Below are positions 14,153-27,341 of a DNA stretch of 29,765 nucleotides, piece after piece. Source of the DNA: a bacterium (GTDB lineage: Bacteria; Bacillota; Bacilli; Lactobacillales; Streptococcaceae); the NCBI GenBank assembly GCA_905221345.1, contig CAJNCW010000012.1, positions 1 through 29,765 on the forward strand, read 5' to 3'. Each line of letters starts with the position of its first letter. The stretch's first letter is position 1. The position numbers were made by a program, and so were the translations under genes. The notes beneath the pieces were generated by a model. That model did not search any database, was not told the origin of the DNA, and saw nothing but the letters and a program-made list of their open reading frames with translations.

Positions 14153-15304
14153 TTATTCTTCAATTTCGATTTCAAGTCCATCGCCTAGGTCAAGCGTTAC
14201 TTCTTGGTTAGGTGCTAGATCTTCTGCGACAGAAGTAGGAGTTGTTCCTTCTTCATCTTCAATCAAGCCATATTGAACACGGACTTGATGGTCAATCTCA
14301 TCAAAGACTTCTGGGTGATCTGCCAAGTATTTCTTAGCATTTTCAGAACCCTGACCGATCTTTTCATCCTTGTAAGAGTACCAAGCTCCTGCTTTTTTGA
14401 TGATATCCAAATCACTTGCAATCTTCAAGAGCTCACCGGTCTTAGAAATTCCTTCTCCGTACATGATTTCAACGAAGGCTTCCTTAAACGGTGGAGCTAC
14501 CTTGTTTTTCACGACCTTGATCTTGGTTTCCTTACCAACATTGGTATCTTTTTGGTCACCAGTTCCCTTGATTTGTGTGCTTCCACGAACATCCAAACGG
14601 ACTGAAGCGTAGAATTTCAAAGCACGTCCACCAGGTGTTGTTTCTGGATTTCCAAACATGACTCCAACTTTTTCACGCAATTGGTTGATAAAGATGGCAA
14701 TTGTTTTGGTTTTATTGATAGAAGCTCCGAGTTTACGCATGGCCTGGCTCATCATACGAGCCTGCAAACCAACGTGGCTATCTCCAATATCCCCATCAAT
14801 TTCTGCACGAGGTACAAGGGCCGCAACTGAGTCAATAACAACAAGGTCAACTGCACCTGAGTCAATCAATTTTCCAGCAATTTCAAGACCTTGCTCTCCT
14901 GAGTCTGGTTGTGACAAGAGCAATTCGTCAATGTTCACACCAAGGGCTGCAGCATAGGCTGGATCAAGCGCATGTTCTGCATCGATAAAGGCTGCAATAC
15001 CGCCTTCCTTCTGTGCTTGCGCTACAGCGTGAAGGGCAACCGTTGTCTTACCAGAAGACTCTGGTCCATAGATTTCGATGATACGTCCTTTAGGATAACC
15101 ACCTGAGCCAAGAGCAATGTCAAGAGCCAACGACCCTGAACTCATGACTTGAACTTTCTGCTCTGCACGCTCACCCAAACGCATGATTGACCCTTTTCCA
15201 AAGTCTTTTTCGATCAATTTAAGAGCATCATTCAAGGCTTTTTCACGATCAGCTCCAAATTTTTTACCGATTTCATCTAATTTTTTTGTTGGTTTTTTCG
15301 CCAT
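14153..15304 (-). CDS. recA: Recombinase RecA
   Basis: RecA forms the filament on single-stranded DNA that catalyses strand exchange in repair and transformation, and it triggers LexA/HdiR-type self-cleavage. The 383 residues show Walker [10 protein letters not shown] (about 79-87), Walker [12 protein letters not shown] (about 155), the loop-2 region around [20 protein letters not shown] (about 215-235) and an acidic tail (about 360-383). It lies 54 bases after cinA and is cotranscribed with it from the cin-box, as in other competent streptococci. A second promoter in the cinA-recA gap probably gives basal expression. The ATG has a modest AGGAGAA site. The operon ends here, without dinF. Confidence 0.98.
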   Translation of the reverse strand: MAKKPTKKLDEIGKKFGADREKALNDALKLIEKDFGKGSIMRLGERAEQKVQVMSSGSLALDIALGSGGYPKGRIIEIYGPESSGKTTVALHAVAQAQKEGGIAAFIDAEHALDPAYAAALGVNIDELLLSQPDSGEQGLEIAGKLIDSGAVDLVVIDSVAALVPRAEIDGDIGDSHVGLQARMMSQAMRKLGASINKTKTIAIFINQLREKVGVMFGNPETTPGGRALKFYASVRLDVRGSTQIKGTGDQKDTNVGKETKIKVVKNKVAPPFKEAFVEIMYGEGISKTGELLKIASDLDIIKKAGAWYSYKDEKIGQGSENAKKYLADHPEVFDEIDHQVRVQYGLIEDEEGTTPTSVAEDLAPNQEVTLDLGDGLEIEIEE

Positions 15305-15345
15305 TCTATTCTCCTGTATTCTAATAGTCCTAAGACCTATCTACT

Positions 15346-15374
15346 ATTATATCAAAAGTTAGTCACTTAATAAA
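15346..15374 (-). promoter_or_regulatory. Internal promoter for recA
   Basis: A perfect -10 TATAAT (15346-15351) lies in the gap before recA. At 17 bp the -35 reads TTTATT, inside the end of cinA. It probably supplies non-competent levels of RecA. Confidence 0.55.
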
Positions 15375-16615
15375 GCTTTGCGAACTAGGTTAAAGGCATG
15401 CATGACCGCAATCTGACGAACATCTGCTCGACTTCGTCCTGCGATATTAGCCTTGATAACCTCTGTCCCTTTTGCATGTGCCAAGCCAATAAAGACTGTC
15501 CCAGCTGGATGCCCCTCTAGGCTATCCGGTCCTGCCACACCCGTCAAACTGACCCCGTAGTCAGACTGAGTCTTGAGTCGTGCCTGCTCTGCCATCTTTT
15601 TAGCCGTAAACTCTGAAACGACCCCGTATTTTTTAAGCTCTTGCTCGGAAATATCCAGCATCTTGGACTTTTCTTCTAAACTGTAAGTGACAAAACCGCC
15701 ATTAAAGATAGCAGAAACGCCCGAAAAGTCTGCTAATGTCGCTTGAAAGAGACCTGCCGTCAAACTTTCTGCCGCAGTAATGCTTTTCTGTCTCTTCTTT
15801 AGCTCTTCTACAACGACACTTGCGAGGCTGGTTTCTTCCCCATATCCATAACAGATCTCTCGTAGAGAAATCCCCTCGAAAGTCTGGCAATCCAAAATTT
15901 GATTTTCTAGGATATCCAGTGCTTGATCAGCCTTTTCTTGACTGACTGCTTTTGTGGACAAGCGTAAGGTCACTTCTCCCGTTTTGGCATAAGGAGCTAA
16001 GGTCGGATCGGTTTGATTATCAATCAAATCCGCTAAAATGGTCACTAACTGACTCTCCCCAATTCCAAAGAAACGGAGCACTCGTGAATACAGCTTGGCA
16101 CCTGTCATCAGCTTAGGCAAGAGTTGATTTAAGACCATAGGTTTCAATTCACTAGGTGGTCCTGGAAGGACCACGTAGGTCACGCCATCCACTTCCGACA
16201 CCCCTCCTACTGCTAAACCTGTCTCATTTGGCAATGGAGTTGCCCCTTCTACAATTTGGGCTTGGCGCTCATTATTCAGTGTTCGAGCATAGTCAGGTCT
16301 ATGAGCAAAAAAGACATCCAGTTTCTCTTGCGCTTGAGGGTCAAACACTAGATCTTTTCCTAAAAATTTTGCCAGAGTTTGTTTGGTCAAATCATCCTCA
16401 GTTGGTCCCAAGCCCCCTGTCAAAATCACAAGATTACTACGTTGACTCGCAATCTCAAGCAAGGACAAAAGACGAGCTTCATTATCTCCCACTGCCGTTT
16501 GGAAGTAAACATCTACTCCAATTTCTGCTAATTTTTCTGATAAAAACTGGGCATTGGTATTGACAATCTGCCCTGTCAAAATTTCCGTTCCTACAGCAAT
16601 AATTTCTGCTTTCAT
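15359..16615 (-). CDS. cinA: Competence/damage-inducible protein CinA
   Basis: This 418-residue protein has an N-terminal molybdopterin-binding-like domain (about 1-170, with [20 protein letters not shown] at the start and [15 protein letters not shown] about 65-80) and a C-terminal CinA amidohydrolase domain (about 255-415, with [19 protein letters not shown] and [11 protein letters not shown]). The C-terminal domain deamidates NMN in other bacteria. In pneumococcus CinA is a late competence protein that brings RecA to the membrane. The gene begins at ATG 16615 after GGAGGAAA and directly follows a cin-box, with recA downstream in the same unit. Confidence 0.96.
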   Translation of the reverse strand: MKAEIIAVGTEILTGQIVNTNAQFLSEKLAEIGVDVYFQTAVGDNEARLLSLLEIASQRSNLVILTGGLGPTEDDLTKQTLAKFLGKDLVFDPQAQEKLDVFFAHRPDYARTLNNERQAQIVEGATPLPNETGLAVGGVSEVDGVTYVVLPGPPSELKPMVLNQLLPKLMTGAKLYSRVLRFFGIGESQLVTILADLIDNQTDPTLAPYAKTGEVTLRLSTKAVSQEKADQALDILENQILDCQTFEGISLREICYGYGEETSLASVVVEELKKRQKSITAAESLTAGLFQATLADFSGVSAIFNGGFVTYSLEEKSKMLDISEQELKKYGVVSEFTAKKMAEQARLKTQSDYGVSLTGVAGPDSLEGHPAGTVFIGLAHAKGTEVIKANIAGRSRADVRQIAVMHAFNLVRKALLSD

Positions 16616-16632
16616 GTTTCCTCCTACTTATC

Positions 16633-16640
16633 TATTCGAA
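16633..16640 (-). promoter_or_regulatory. cin-box (ComX/SigX promoter) of cinA-recA
   Basis: TTCGAATA matches the pneumococcal com-box TACGAATA at 7 of 8 positions and lies 17 bases before the cinA ATG. A T-rich tract lies immediately upstream, as in other late competence promoters. No -10/-35 pair for the housekeeping sigma factor is apparent here. Confidence 0.75.
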
Positions 16641-16644
16641 TTTT

Positions 16645-16677
16645 TTTGAAAAAATCGCAGGAAATTTCCCACGATTT
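16645..16677 (-). terminator. Terminator of the tsaE-GNAT-lytR operon
   Basis: AAATCGTGGGAAA pairs with the second half TTTCCTGCGATTT (with two G-T pairs), then a T run that continues into the cin-box promoter region. It follows the lytR stop by about 10 bases. Confidence 0.8.
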
Positions 16678-16687
16678 GATTCTTTTC

Positions 16688-17734
16688 TTATTCTATCTCT
16701 TCGTTTGAAGCATTTGTGGAAGGTGCTGTTCGACCATAAAGATTTTCATACAGAACAGCGTTGGTCTCCAGCTCCGTCACATCTTCTCTCCCTAGGGAAC
16801 GACGCAAGAGATTTTGCATTTCTAGCATATGCTCTCTCGTTACGATTTGATAAGAGATTCCTTGCAACTCAGCATCTTCACCACGAAGTTGATGAGCTTC
16901 GATGTTTTTAAAGGAATCTTGGTAACCAAGTAGTTGTGGGATACTGGAAGCAGACAAATCAACATTTGTCTGCATATTGTCACTAAGCGCTTTTAGGATC
17001 GCCTGATAATGACTGATACTATTGAGGCTCAAGACCTTTTCCATAATCTTTTGAATGACTTCACGTTGACGTTTTTGACGACCATAGTCTCCTTCAGGGT
17101 CTTGGTAACGCATCCGCGAATACACCAAGGCTTCCTCACCATTCAAGGTTTGTTCTCCAACACCAATAGAAATCTTATTAAACTCTTCTTGGTCAGCAAT
17201 CGAAATTGGAAAACCGAGTTTATTGTTGACGGTGATCCCCCCAACCGCATCTACCAATTGCTGGAGTCCTTGCATGTTGACCATCACATAGCGGTCAATG
17301 TGGATATTCATCATCTTTTGAATAGTAGAAATTGCAAGTTCCGCACCGCCATTGGCATAGGCAGCATTGAGTTTTGCTTCCTGAACTTGGCCATTTCCAG
17401 TTTCAATCTTGGTCAAAATATCCCGTTCCAAACTCATCATAGTGGTTTTCTTGGTTTTCGGATTGACTGTCAGAAGAATCATGGAATCACTATTCCCCGC
17501 CCAAGGGTCTGTACGTTCTACATTTCCCGTATCTACCCCCATCAAAAGAATGGTTAAAGGCTCTGTCGCTTTGATAACGTTGGTTTCTTCACCAATTTTC
17601 TTATAAGTTTTTTTACTTAAGGTTTCAGTTCCCTGCTGGTAGATTGTGTAGCCATAAATTCCTACACCTACGACTGTCACTGCTAGGAAACCTAGCATCA
17701 TTCCAATTATTTTTTTTACCATCTTGTTATTCAT
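16688..17734 (-). CDS. lytR: LytR-CpsA-Psr family glycopolymer transferase LytR
   Basis: LCP proteins attach teichoic acid or capsule precursors from lipid carriers to peptidoglycan on the outer face of the membrane. The 348 residues have one N-terminal membrane anchor (about 8-30) and an extracellular LCP domain (about 60-230). Typical motifs are LLMGVDTG, NSDSMILLTVNP, SLERD, KLNAAYANGG, VDAVGGI and YSRMRYQDPEGDYGRQKRQ. An acidic, low-complexity tail follows. The ATG overlaps the stop of the GNAT gene by 8 bases and has no strong ribosome site, so it is probably translated by coupling. The tsaE-GNAT-lytR order matches my recollection of the pneumococcal locus. Confidence 0.92.
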   Translation of the reverse strand: MNNKMVKKIIGMMLGFLAVTVVGVGIYGYTIYQQGTETLSKKTYKKIGEETNVIKATEPLTILLMGVDTGNVERTDPWAGNSDSMILLTVNPKTKKTTMMSLERDILTKIETGNGQVQEAKLNAAYANGGAELAISTIQKMMNIHIDRYVMVNMQGLQQLVDAVGGITVNNKLGFPISIADQEEFNKISIGVGEQTLNGEEALVYSRMRYQDPEGDYGRQKRQREVIQKIMEKVLSLNSISHYQAILKALSDNMQTNVDLSASSIPQLLGYQDSFKNIEAHQLRGEDAELQGISYQIVTREHMLEMQNLLRRSLGREDVTELETNAVLYENLYGRTAPSTNASNEEIE

Positions 17735-18248
17735 CTATCAGTCTGCCCATCAGACAAACATCTAAAAATATCCCTTCTTCTAAATAGGCTCCTCTTTCTT
17801 GCAAGCCTTCTGTGATAAATCCCATTTTTGAATAGAGGTGGATAGCGGCCTCATTTCGTTTTTGTACACTGAGTTGCAAACGGCGCAGAACTCTACTGGT
17901 TTTAGCCCACTCAATTCCCTCTTCAAGGAGTATGCTTCCTAAGCCATGATTCCAAAACTTCCTTTGGATGACCAAAAAGATATCCCCGATGTGGCGAATC
18001 CGTATACGCTGCTCTGCCGTGATGTTCAAAACACCTGCAATCTCATCATTCAGGAGGGCTAGGAGAGTGATTTGGTTATCTGAAGTCGCTTGCTTTTCAA
18101 TAAAAAGAGCCATTTCAGATTCTGTCATCAGAATACCATTTTCATCCAAACTAGTGAAATCTGTCTCCTGACCAACTAGATCCAAGAATGCAACCAAAGC
18201 AGCTGCATCATGAGCTTCAGCCTCACGAATACAAAGTTCATACTCCAT
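17727..18248 (-). CDS. GNAT family N-acetyltransferase
   Basis: This 173-residue cytoplasmic acetyltransferase has a strand-loop-helix around IGDIFLVIQRKFWNHGLGSI, where Q-x-x-x-x-H-G-L-G-x forms the acetyl-CoA loop (about residues 92-104), and AAIHLYSKMGFITEG (about 133-147), the usual end of the fold. It resembles RimJ/RimL-like and SpeG-like enzymes, but the substrate is unknown. It overlaps tsaE by 11 bases and lytR by 8 bases, with AAGGAGC before its ATG inside tsaE. It is the middle gene of a tightly packed three-gene operon. Confidence 0.88.
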   Translation of the reverse strand: MEYELCIREAEAHDAAALVAFLDLVGQETDFTSLDENGILMTESEMALFIEKQATSDNQITLLALLNDEIAGVLNITAEQRIRIRHIGDIFLVIQRKFWNHGLGSILLEEGIEWAKTSRVLRRLQLSVQKRNEAAIHLYSKMGFITEGLQERGAYLEEGIFLDVCLMGRLIDE

Positions 18249-18681
18249 CTTGAAGCTCCTTAATCAATTCCTCAGCACGAGAACCCTGAGCGGTAAAATA
18301 GAGGCGACGACCTTCAGCTTCTTTCAAGAGTTCCAACTCCAAATAGGAATCTGGTAAATCCTTACCTAAAAGATGGCCCCACTCAATAACGGTCACACCA
18401 CCACCGAAGAGAAACTCATCCAAGTCAATAGAATCAGCATCCCCCTCAATCCGATAGACATCCAAGTGGTAGAGCGGAAGGCGACCCTCATACTCTCTCG
18501 CGATGGTGTAGGTTGGACTTTTGATCATCTGACGAATACCCAAGCCCTTGGCAAGACCCTTTGTAAAGGTTGTTTTACCAGCACCCAGTTCTCCAGACAA
18601 GATCAAGACATCGTTTTTTTGAAGCAAGGTCCCTAGGCGTTCTCCCAGATTGATCAGCTCTTCTTCATTTTTTGTGTACAT
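18238..18681 (-). CDS. tsaE: tRNA threonylcarbamoyladenosine biosynthesis ATPase TsaE
   Basis: TsaE is the ATPase of the TsaB-TsaD-TsaE complex that makes t6A at position 37 of ANN-decoding tRNAs. The 147 residues show Walker A SGELGAGKTTFTKGLAKGLG (about 29-48), the SPTYTIAREYEG segment (about 55-66), HLDVYRIE (about 73) and VIEWGHLL (about 98), all standard. The ATG at 18681 has no ribosome site; a -10 TATAAT ends exactly six bases upstream, which predicts a leaderless mRNA. Downstream genes overlap it, so it sets translation for the operon. Confidence 0.93.
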   Translation of the reverse strand: MYTKNEEELINLGERLGTLLQKNDVLILSGELGAGKTTFTKGLAKGLGIRQMIKSPTYTIAREYEGRLPLYHLDVYRIEGDADSIDLDEFLFGGGVTVIEWGHLLGKDLPDSYLELELLKEAEGRRLYFTAQGSRAEELIKELQDGV

Positions 18682-18687
18682 GCTACT

Positions 18688-18717
18688 ATTATACCAAAAA
18701 GTTTTCTTTTGTGTGAA
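18688..18717 (-). promoter_or_regulatory. Promoter of the tsaE operon (predicted leaderless)
   Basis: Extended -10 TG-G-TATAAT (hexamer 18688-18693) is followed by six bases and then the tsaE ATG. The -35 candidate TTCACA (18712-18717) is at 18 bp. A second weaker candidate, TG-T-TATAGT, lies further upstream. Confidence 0.7.
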
Positions 18718-18784
18718 TTTTCTTTACAAACTTACTATAACAACTTTGGTAAAATAAGGGATTTTTATTGATAGAAAAATGTTT

Positions 18785-19408
18785 TTAAAAAAATATACAC
18801 ATGGCGCTAACAAGTAAAATATCTCGGATCACATGACCGTAAAAAGAAAATTCTCTTCTCATGGATTTTGGAAATAAAAACCGAGCAAAAATGAAGCCTA
18901 AACCAACATAAAAAACAATGGATAAAACTGTCATTGGATTTCTCAAGAACAGCAAGGTTGTCAAAACTGTCAGGACAACTGTTTTTTTCTTATCGAGAGT
19001 AGTTCCCAAATCTCGGCTGTATTTTTCAAATGGTAAAAAGACAAGTAAATCAATCCCAAACAAGAAAAAGAAGGAAGGCAAGAAAAGATCTACCAACTCT
19101 TGCTGAACAGCTGTCTGTGTTAAAATAGTCTCCGACAACACCAGACAGACGCCTACTAGGTTTAAAACCAACAAGATACTATAAAATAGTTTCACTTTTT
19201 TCTGACTGTTTATAATGCTATGAACATCCTGATCTCGAGTATAAAAGAAATTCATCCCTGCGCACAGACCTGATGCCAATACGATAAACACTAAAAAATA
19301 GGCGCTTGACTGCTTTAAGGTTAAGATGGCCCCCTTCCACAGCAAGCAACTACTCAAACTAATCTGGATCAAAGCCAATAACAATAAGATGCGAATTGAT
19401 TTTATCAT
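18785..19408 (-). CDS. Hypothetical polytopic membrane protein
   Basis: This 207-residue protein has about six hydrophobic segments (roughly residues 5-22, 32-50, 75-95, 105-125, 140-180 as a split pair, and 190-207). I do not recognise the family. The ATG at 19408 is chosen because AAGGGAG lies just before it; an ATG eight codons upstream has no ribosome site and is close to a -10-like TATAAT (19434-19439). It lies between rpoC and tsaE on the same strand, with no clear terminator after it, so some read-through into the tsaE promoter region is possible. Confidence 0.7.
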   Translation of the reverse strand: MIKSIRILLLLALIQISLSSCLLWKGAILTLKQSSAYFLVFIVLASGLCAGMNFFYTRDQDVHSIINSQKKVKLFYSILLVLNLVGVCLVLSETILTQTAVQQELVDLFLPSFFFLFGIDLLVFLPFEKYSRDLGTTLDKKKTVVLTVLTTLLFLRNPMTVLSIVFYVGLGFIFARFLFPKSMRREFSFYGHVIRDILLVSAMCIFF

Positions 19409-19654
19409 TTTCAGTTCTCCCTTCGTATACATGATTATACTCTGCGAGAAAGATAAAATCCCTCCCCTCTTCTCAAATGTCCTGTTTTAACGCTCAACTG
19501 ACAAAAATGGAAAATTATTAGTGAGGATTATTTTTAAGTTCTGACAGACCCCTATCCGATATTTTTTTACTTTTTGAAAATGAGCCATAAAAAATGGTTG
19601 AAGCGATTTGAGAGATATTGCGTCGTGCTCACCTAACCCCAATAGATAGAAGTA

Positions 19655-19684
19655 TAAAACTAAAGAGAACCCTAAGGTTCTCTC
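19655..19684 (-). terminator. Terminator of rpoBC
   Basis: GAGAACC/GGTTCTC with a small loop (19665-19682) is followed on the minus strand by TTTAGTTTTAT. It begins 13 bases after the rpoC stop. Confidence 0.8.
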
Positions 19685-19694
19685 GTTTGCTTTT

Positions 19695-22600
19695 TTATTC
19701 TACTGTTTCTTCAACTTGGATTTCCACAGCGTCCTCTACTGGAGCGTTTTCTGTCTCTTCTTGTTCAGGAGCCAGATATGATGCTTCATTGATAGCCTGT
19801 GGTTCAAGGTTACGGTAGCGAGCCATACCAGTACCTGCTGGGATGATCTTACCGATGATAACATTTTCTTTAAGTCCAAGGAGATGGTCTTTCTTACCAC
19901 GGATGGCCGCATCTGTAAGGACACGAGTTGTTTCCTGGAAGGAAGCCGCTGACAAGAAACTGTTGGTTTCAAGTGAGGCTTTGGTGATTCCCATAAGAAC
20001 TGGGCGACCTGTCGCTGGAACTCCACCTGCGATAAGGACATCTTTGTTGGCATCTGTAAAGTCGTTGATATCCATGAGAGTACCCATGAGAAGGTCTGTG
20101 TCACCTGGATCCATGACACGAACTTTACGGATCATTTGACGAACCATTACCTCGATGTGCTTGTCACCGATTTCTACCCCTTGGCTACGGTAAACTTTTT
20201 GTACTTCACCGAGAAGGTAGGTTTCAACTGACAAGACATCACGAACAGCAAGGAGACGTTTTGGTTGGATAGAACCTTCTGTCAATGCTGCACCGCGAGA
20301 GACTTGGTCTCCAACTTCAACACGCATACGTGCTGTAAATGGAACCACGTACTCACCTTCGCCAGTTTCACCCTTAACAAAGACTTTCTTGGTACGAGTT
20401 GATGCGTCTTCTTCGATGGCTGTAACCTCACCCTTAACTTCAGTGATAACCGCCTCCCCTTTTGGATTGCGGGCTTCAAAGATTTCTTGGACACGAGGAA
20501 GACCCTGAGTGATATCGGTATTTGAGGCAACCCCACCCGTGTGGAAGGTACGCATTGTAAGCTGTGTACCAGGTTCCCCGATAGATTGGGCAGCGATTGT
20601 ACCAACTGCTTCACCAACTTCAACCGCATCACCAGTCGCCAAGTTGATACCGTAACAGTGACGGCAGACACCATGACGAGTGTTACATGTAAATACAGAG
20701 CGGATAGTAACTTCTTCCACACCAGCATTAACAATTTCACGCGCCTTGTCTTCTGTAATCAACTCATTCGAACCAATGATCACTGCACCAGTTTCTGGGT
20801 GCTTAACAGTTTTCTTGGTGTAACGACCATTGAGACGCTCTTCGAGAGACTCGATCATCTCTTTTCCTTCTGCGATAGAACGGATCAAGAGACCACGATC
20901 TGTTCCACAGTCATCTTCACGGATGATAACATCTTGGGCAACATCAACCAAACGACGAGTCAAGTAACCTGAGTCGGCTGTCTTAAGGGCCGTATCGGTC
21001 ATACCCTTACGGGCACCGTGAGTTGAGAAGAACATTTCGAGTACTGACAAACCTTCGCGGAAGTTTGAAAGGATTGGCAATTCCATGATACGTCCGTTCG
21101 GAGCGGCCATCAGACCACGCATACCGGCAAGCTGTGAGAAGTTTGAGATGTTACCACGGGCTCCAGAGTCCATCATCATAACGATTGGGTTCTTAGGATC
21201 TTGGTTGGCAACCAAACGTTTCTCTAATTTTTCACGGGCAGCACGCCATTCAGCTGTAACAGCGTTGTAGCGCTCATCGTCTGTGATCATACCACGACGG
21301 AATTGTTTGGTGATTTGTTCTACACGTTTGTGTGATTCTTCGATAATTTCAGCCTTATCTTCAACTACTGGAATGTCGGCGATACCCACCGTCAAGCCTG
21401 CAAGAGTTGAGTGGTGGTAACCAAGATCCTTCATACGATCAAGTAGGGCAGAAGTTTCTGTCGTACGGAAACGTTTGAAGATTTCAGCGATGATATTCCC
21501 AAGATTTTTCTTCTTGAATGGAGGGTTGAGTTCAAGATTGCGAATGGCTTCCTTGATATCTCCACCTAGCGGCAAGAAGTATTTAGCTGGAACACCTTCT
21601 GTTAAGTTGGCATTTGTTGGTTCTTGCAGGTAAGGTAGACCCTCTGGCATAATGTCGTTGAAGAGGATTTTACCAACTGTTGTCAGCAAGACCTTATGTT
21701 TTTGCTCTTCAGTCCAAGGTTTGTTGAGGCTATCTGTCGCGATACCAACACGTGAGTGGAGGTGAACATAGCCATTGCGGTAAGCCATGACAGCTTCGTC
21801 ACGGTCTTTGAAGACCATTCCTTCACCTTCACGACCAGCTTCTTCCATAGTCAAGTAGTAGTTACCCAAAACCATGTCCTGAGATGGAGTAACAACTGGT
21901 TTACCATCTTTCGGGTTCAAGATGTGCTCAGCAGCTAGCATGAGGATACGAGCTTCTGCTTGGGCTTCTTCTGAAAGCGGTACGTGGATGGCCATTTGGT
22001 CCCCGTCAAAGTCGGCATTGTAGGCTTCACAGACAAGTGGGTGCAAGCGAAGGGCCTTACCATCAATCAAGACTGGCTCGAAGGCTTGGATACCCAAACG
22101 GTGAAGGGTCGGTGCGCGGTTCAAAAGCACTGGGTGTTCTTTGATTACTTCTTCAAGGATATCCCAGATACGTTCGTCTCCGCGTTCTACCAAGCGTTTA
22201 GCTGCTTTGACGTTTTGCACGATGTCACGGGCAACGATTTCACGCATGACAAATGGTTTAAAGAGCTCGATAGCCATTTCACGTGGCACACCACATTGGT
22301 ACATCTTAAGAGTTGGACCAACGGCGATAACGGAACGTCCTGAGAAGTCAACACGTTTACCGAGCAAGTTTTGACGGAAGCGTCCTTGTTTACCTTTGAG
22401 CATGTGGCTCAATGATTTAAGTGGACGGCTACCTGGTCCTGTGATCGGACGACCACGACGACCATTATCAATCAAAGCGTCAACTGCTTCTTGAAGCATA
22501 CGCTTCTCATTTTGAACGATGATACCTGGTGCATTCAACTCAAGCAAACGAGCCAAACGGTTGTTACGGTTGATAACACGGCGGTAAAGGTCGTTCAAGT

Positions 22601-23360
22601 CAGATGAGGCAAAACGGCCACCATCCAACTGCAACATTGGACGAAGATCTGGTGGAATAACCGGAAGGATGTTGAGAATCATCCATTCAGGTTTGTTCCC
22701 AGACTTGTAAAAGGCATCTAAAACATCCAAACGACGGATGGCTTTGACACGTTTTTGTCCAGTAGCTGTTTTCAACTCTTCTTTGAGTTCAGCAATTTCT
22801 TTTTCAAGATCTACTTGTTTCAAAAGGTCTTGGATGGCTTCGGCACCCATTTTGGCAACGAATGATCCATAACCATACTCACGCAAGCGCTCACGGTATT
22901 CGCGCTCTGTCATGATAGACTTGTGCTCAAGTGGTGTATCCTTAGGATCAATCACCACATAAGCCGCAAAGTAGATAACCTCCTCGAGGGCACGAGGACT
23001 CATATCAAGGGTCAAGCCCATACGGCTTGGAATCCCCTTGAAGTACCAGATGTGAGATACAGGAGCTTTCAACTCGATGTGCCCCATACGCTCACGACGA
23101 ACTTTCGTACGCGTTACTTCAACCCCACAGCGGTCACAAACAATTCCTCTGTAGCGAATGCGTTTGTACTTCCCACAAGCACATTCCCAGTCTTTTGTAG
23201 GACCAAAGATGACTTCGTCAAAGAGTCCTTCACGTTCTGGTTTCAACGTACGGTAATTGATTGTTTCAGGTTTTTTGACTTCTCCATAAGACCATGAACG
23301 GACTTTGCTTGGAGAAGCTAGGGTGATTTGCATACTTTTAAAACGATTTACATCAACCAC
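19695..23360 (-). CDS. rpoC: DNA-directed RNA polymerase subunit beta'
   Basis: This is the catalytic largest subunit of RNA polymerase, 1221 residues. It opens with [16 protein letters not shown] and has the N-terminal zinc ribbon (CACG...CDRCG, about 60-80) and the active-site Mg motif [15 protein letters not shown] (about 447-461). The bridge-helix/trigger-loop part includes [20 protein letters not shown] (about 770). A second zinc site uses C-x(n)[13 protein letters not shown] (about 890), followed by [20 protein letters not shown]. The start is GTG at 23360 with GGAAGAA before it. It follows rpoB by 32 bases in the same operon and ends in a terminator. The acidic tail is rich in E and V. 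Confidence 0.98.
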   Translation of the reverse strand: MVDVNRFKSMQITLASPSKVRSWSYGEVKKPETINYRTLKPEREGLFDEVIFGPTKDWECACGKYKRIRYRGIVCDRCGVEVTRTKVRRERMGHIELKAPVSHIWYFKGIPSRMGLTLDMSPRALEEVIYFAAYVVIDPKDTPLEHKSIMTEREYRERLREYGYGSFVAKMGAEAIQDLLKQVDLEKEIAELKEELKTATGQKRVKAIRRLDVLDAFYKSGNKPEWMILNILPVIPPDLRPMLQLDGGRFASSDLNDLYRRVINRNNRLARLLELNAPGIIVQNEKRMLQEAVDALIDNGRRGRPITGPGSRPLKSLSHMLKGKQGRFRQNLLGKRVDFSGRSVIAVGPTLKMYQCGVPREMAIELFKPFVMREIVARDIVQNVKAAKRLVERGDERIWDILEEVIKEHPVLLNRAPTLHRLGIQAFEPVLIDGKALRLHPLVCEAYNADFDGDQMAIHVPLSEEAQAEARILMLAAEHILNPKDGKPVVTPSQDMVLGNYYLTMEEAGREGEGMVFKDRDEAVMAYRNGYVHLHSRVGIATDSLNKPWTEEQKHKVLLTTVGKILFNDIMPEGLPYLQEPTNANLTEGVPAKYFLPLGGDIKEAIRNLELNPPFKKKNLGNIIAEIFKRFRTTETSALLDRMKDLGYHHSTLAGLTVGIADIPVVEDKAEIIEESHKRVEQITKQFRRGMITDDERYNAVTAEWRAAREKLEKRLVANQDPKNPIVMMMDSGARGNISNFSQLAGMRGLMAAPNGRIMELPILSNFREGLSVLEMFFSTHGARKGMTDTALKTADSGYLTRRLVDVAQDVIIREDDCGTDRGLLIRSIAEGKEMIESLEERLNGRYTKKTVKHPETGAVIIGSNELITEDKAREIVNAGVEEVTIRSVFTCNTRHGVCRHCYGINLATGDAVEVGEAVGTIAAQSIGEPGTQLTMRTFHTGGVASNTDITQGLPRVQEIFEARNPKGEAVITEVKGEVTAIEEDASTRTKKVFVKGETGEGEYVVPFTARMRVEVGDQVSRGAALTEGSIQPKRLLAVRDVLSVETYLLGEVQKVYRSQGVEIGDKHIEVMVRQMIRKVRVMDPGDTDLLMGTLMDINDFTDANKDVLIAGGVPATGRPVLMGITKASLETNSFLSAASFQETTRVLTDAAIRGKKDHLLGLKENVIIGKIIPAGTGMARYRNLEPQAINEASYLAPEQEETENAPVEDAVEIQVEETVE

Positions 23361-23392
23361 TATTTCTTCCCTTTCTATTCTAAGTGAACTGC

Positions 23393-27004
<3,612 letters not shown>

Positions 27005-27252
27005 GATGATTCTCCTTTATAAATAAATTCCAAGCCTTGTCAATCAGGCTTTTCTAATCGTCATATGGTTTTTAAAACCCCTATCACCGTGTCCCTTTGA
27101 TGAATTTTCAGAATCTTTAAATCTTTGTTACGAGCACTCAAAAACCTGAAAAAAAGCACAAAAAGAGCAGCTAAATCTGACTTTTTCAGAAGATTTAACT
27201 GCTGTGAGCCTTGTCTGGACAATATTTCAGACAAAACCTACGACAAATGATT
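27005..27252 (-). ncRNA. Long structured leader of rpoBC
   Basis: The predicted transcript start is near 27252, giving a 5' leader of about 250 bases with no open frame of note. It contains hairpin TTGTCTG/CAGACAA (27211-27234), then the terminator-like hairpin at 27149-27202, and a small AGCCT/AGGCT hairpin (27033-27050) before the ribosome site. A 9-base segment at 27117-27125 is complementary to the left arm of the terminator-like hairpin. A regulatory leader is likely; the signal is unknown. Confidence 0.6.
27149..27202 (-). terminator. Terminator-like hairpin (possible attenuator) in the rpoB leader
   Basis: GCAG-T-TAAATCT pairs with AGATTTA-G-CTGC on the transcript (11 pairs, one mismatch), followed by TCTTTTTGTGCTTTTTTT. 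It has the form of an intrinsic terminator but stands about 145 bases before the rpoB start codon, within the transcript. Confidence 0.6.
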
Positions 27253-27258
27253 GCTCAT

Positions 27259-27287
27259 ATTATACCTTATTTAGCTAGATTTTTCAA
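27259..27287 (-). promoter_or_regulatory. Promoter of rpoBC
   Basis: -35 TTGAAA (27282-27287), 17-bp spacer, -10 TATAAT (27259-27264). The upstream 20 bases are A/T tracts (AAAAAATAGTAAAAAACC) of UP-element type. Confidence 0.85.
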
Positions 27288-27341
27288 GGTTTTTTACTAT
27301 TTTTTAAAACTTCAATTATAAAGCTAAAGCAAAAGTTCAAG

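Noticed and set aside
13542..15304. lytA or a prophage near recA/dinF, as in pneumococcus
   Set aside because: No amidase or phage gene is visible between or around dinF, the GNAT gene and recA.
19409..19654. Possible small gene between the membrane protein and rpoC
   Set aside because: No open frame with a ribosome site and no strong hairpin is visible; I see only a weak -10 at 19434-19439.
27005..27341. CRISPR-like or riboswitch signal upstream of rpoB
   Set aside because: There are no regularly spaced repeats, and I do not recognise a known riboswitch core; the hairpins fit an attenuator-like leader instead.
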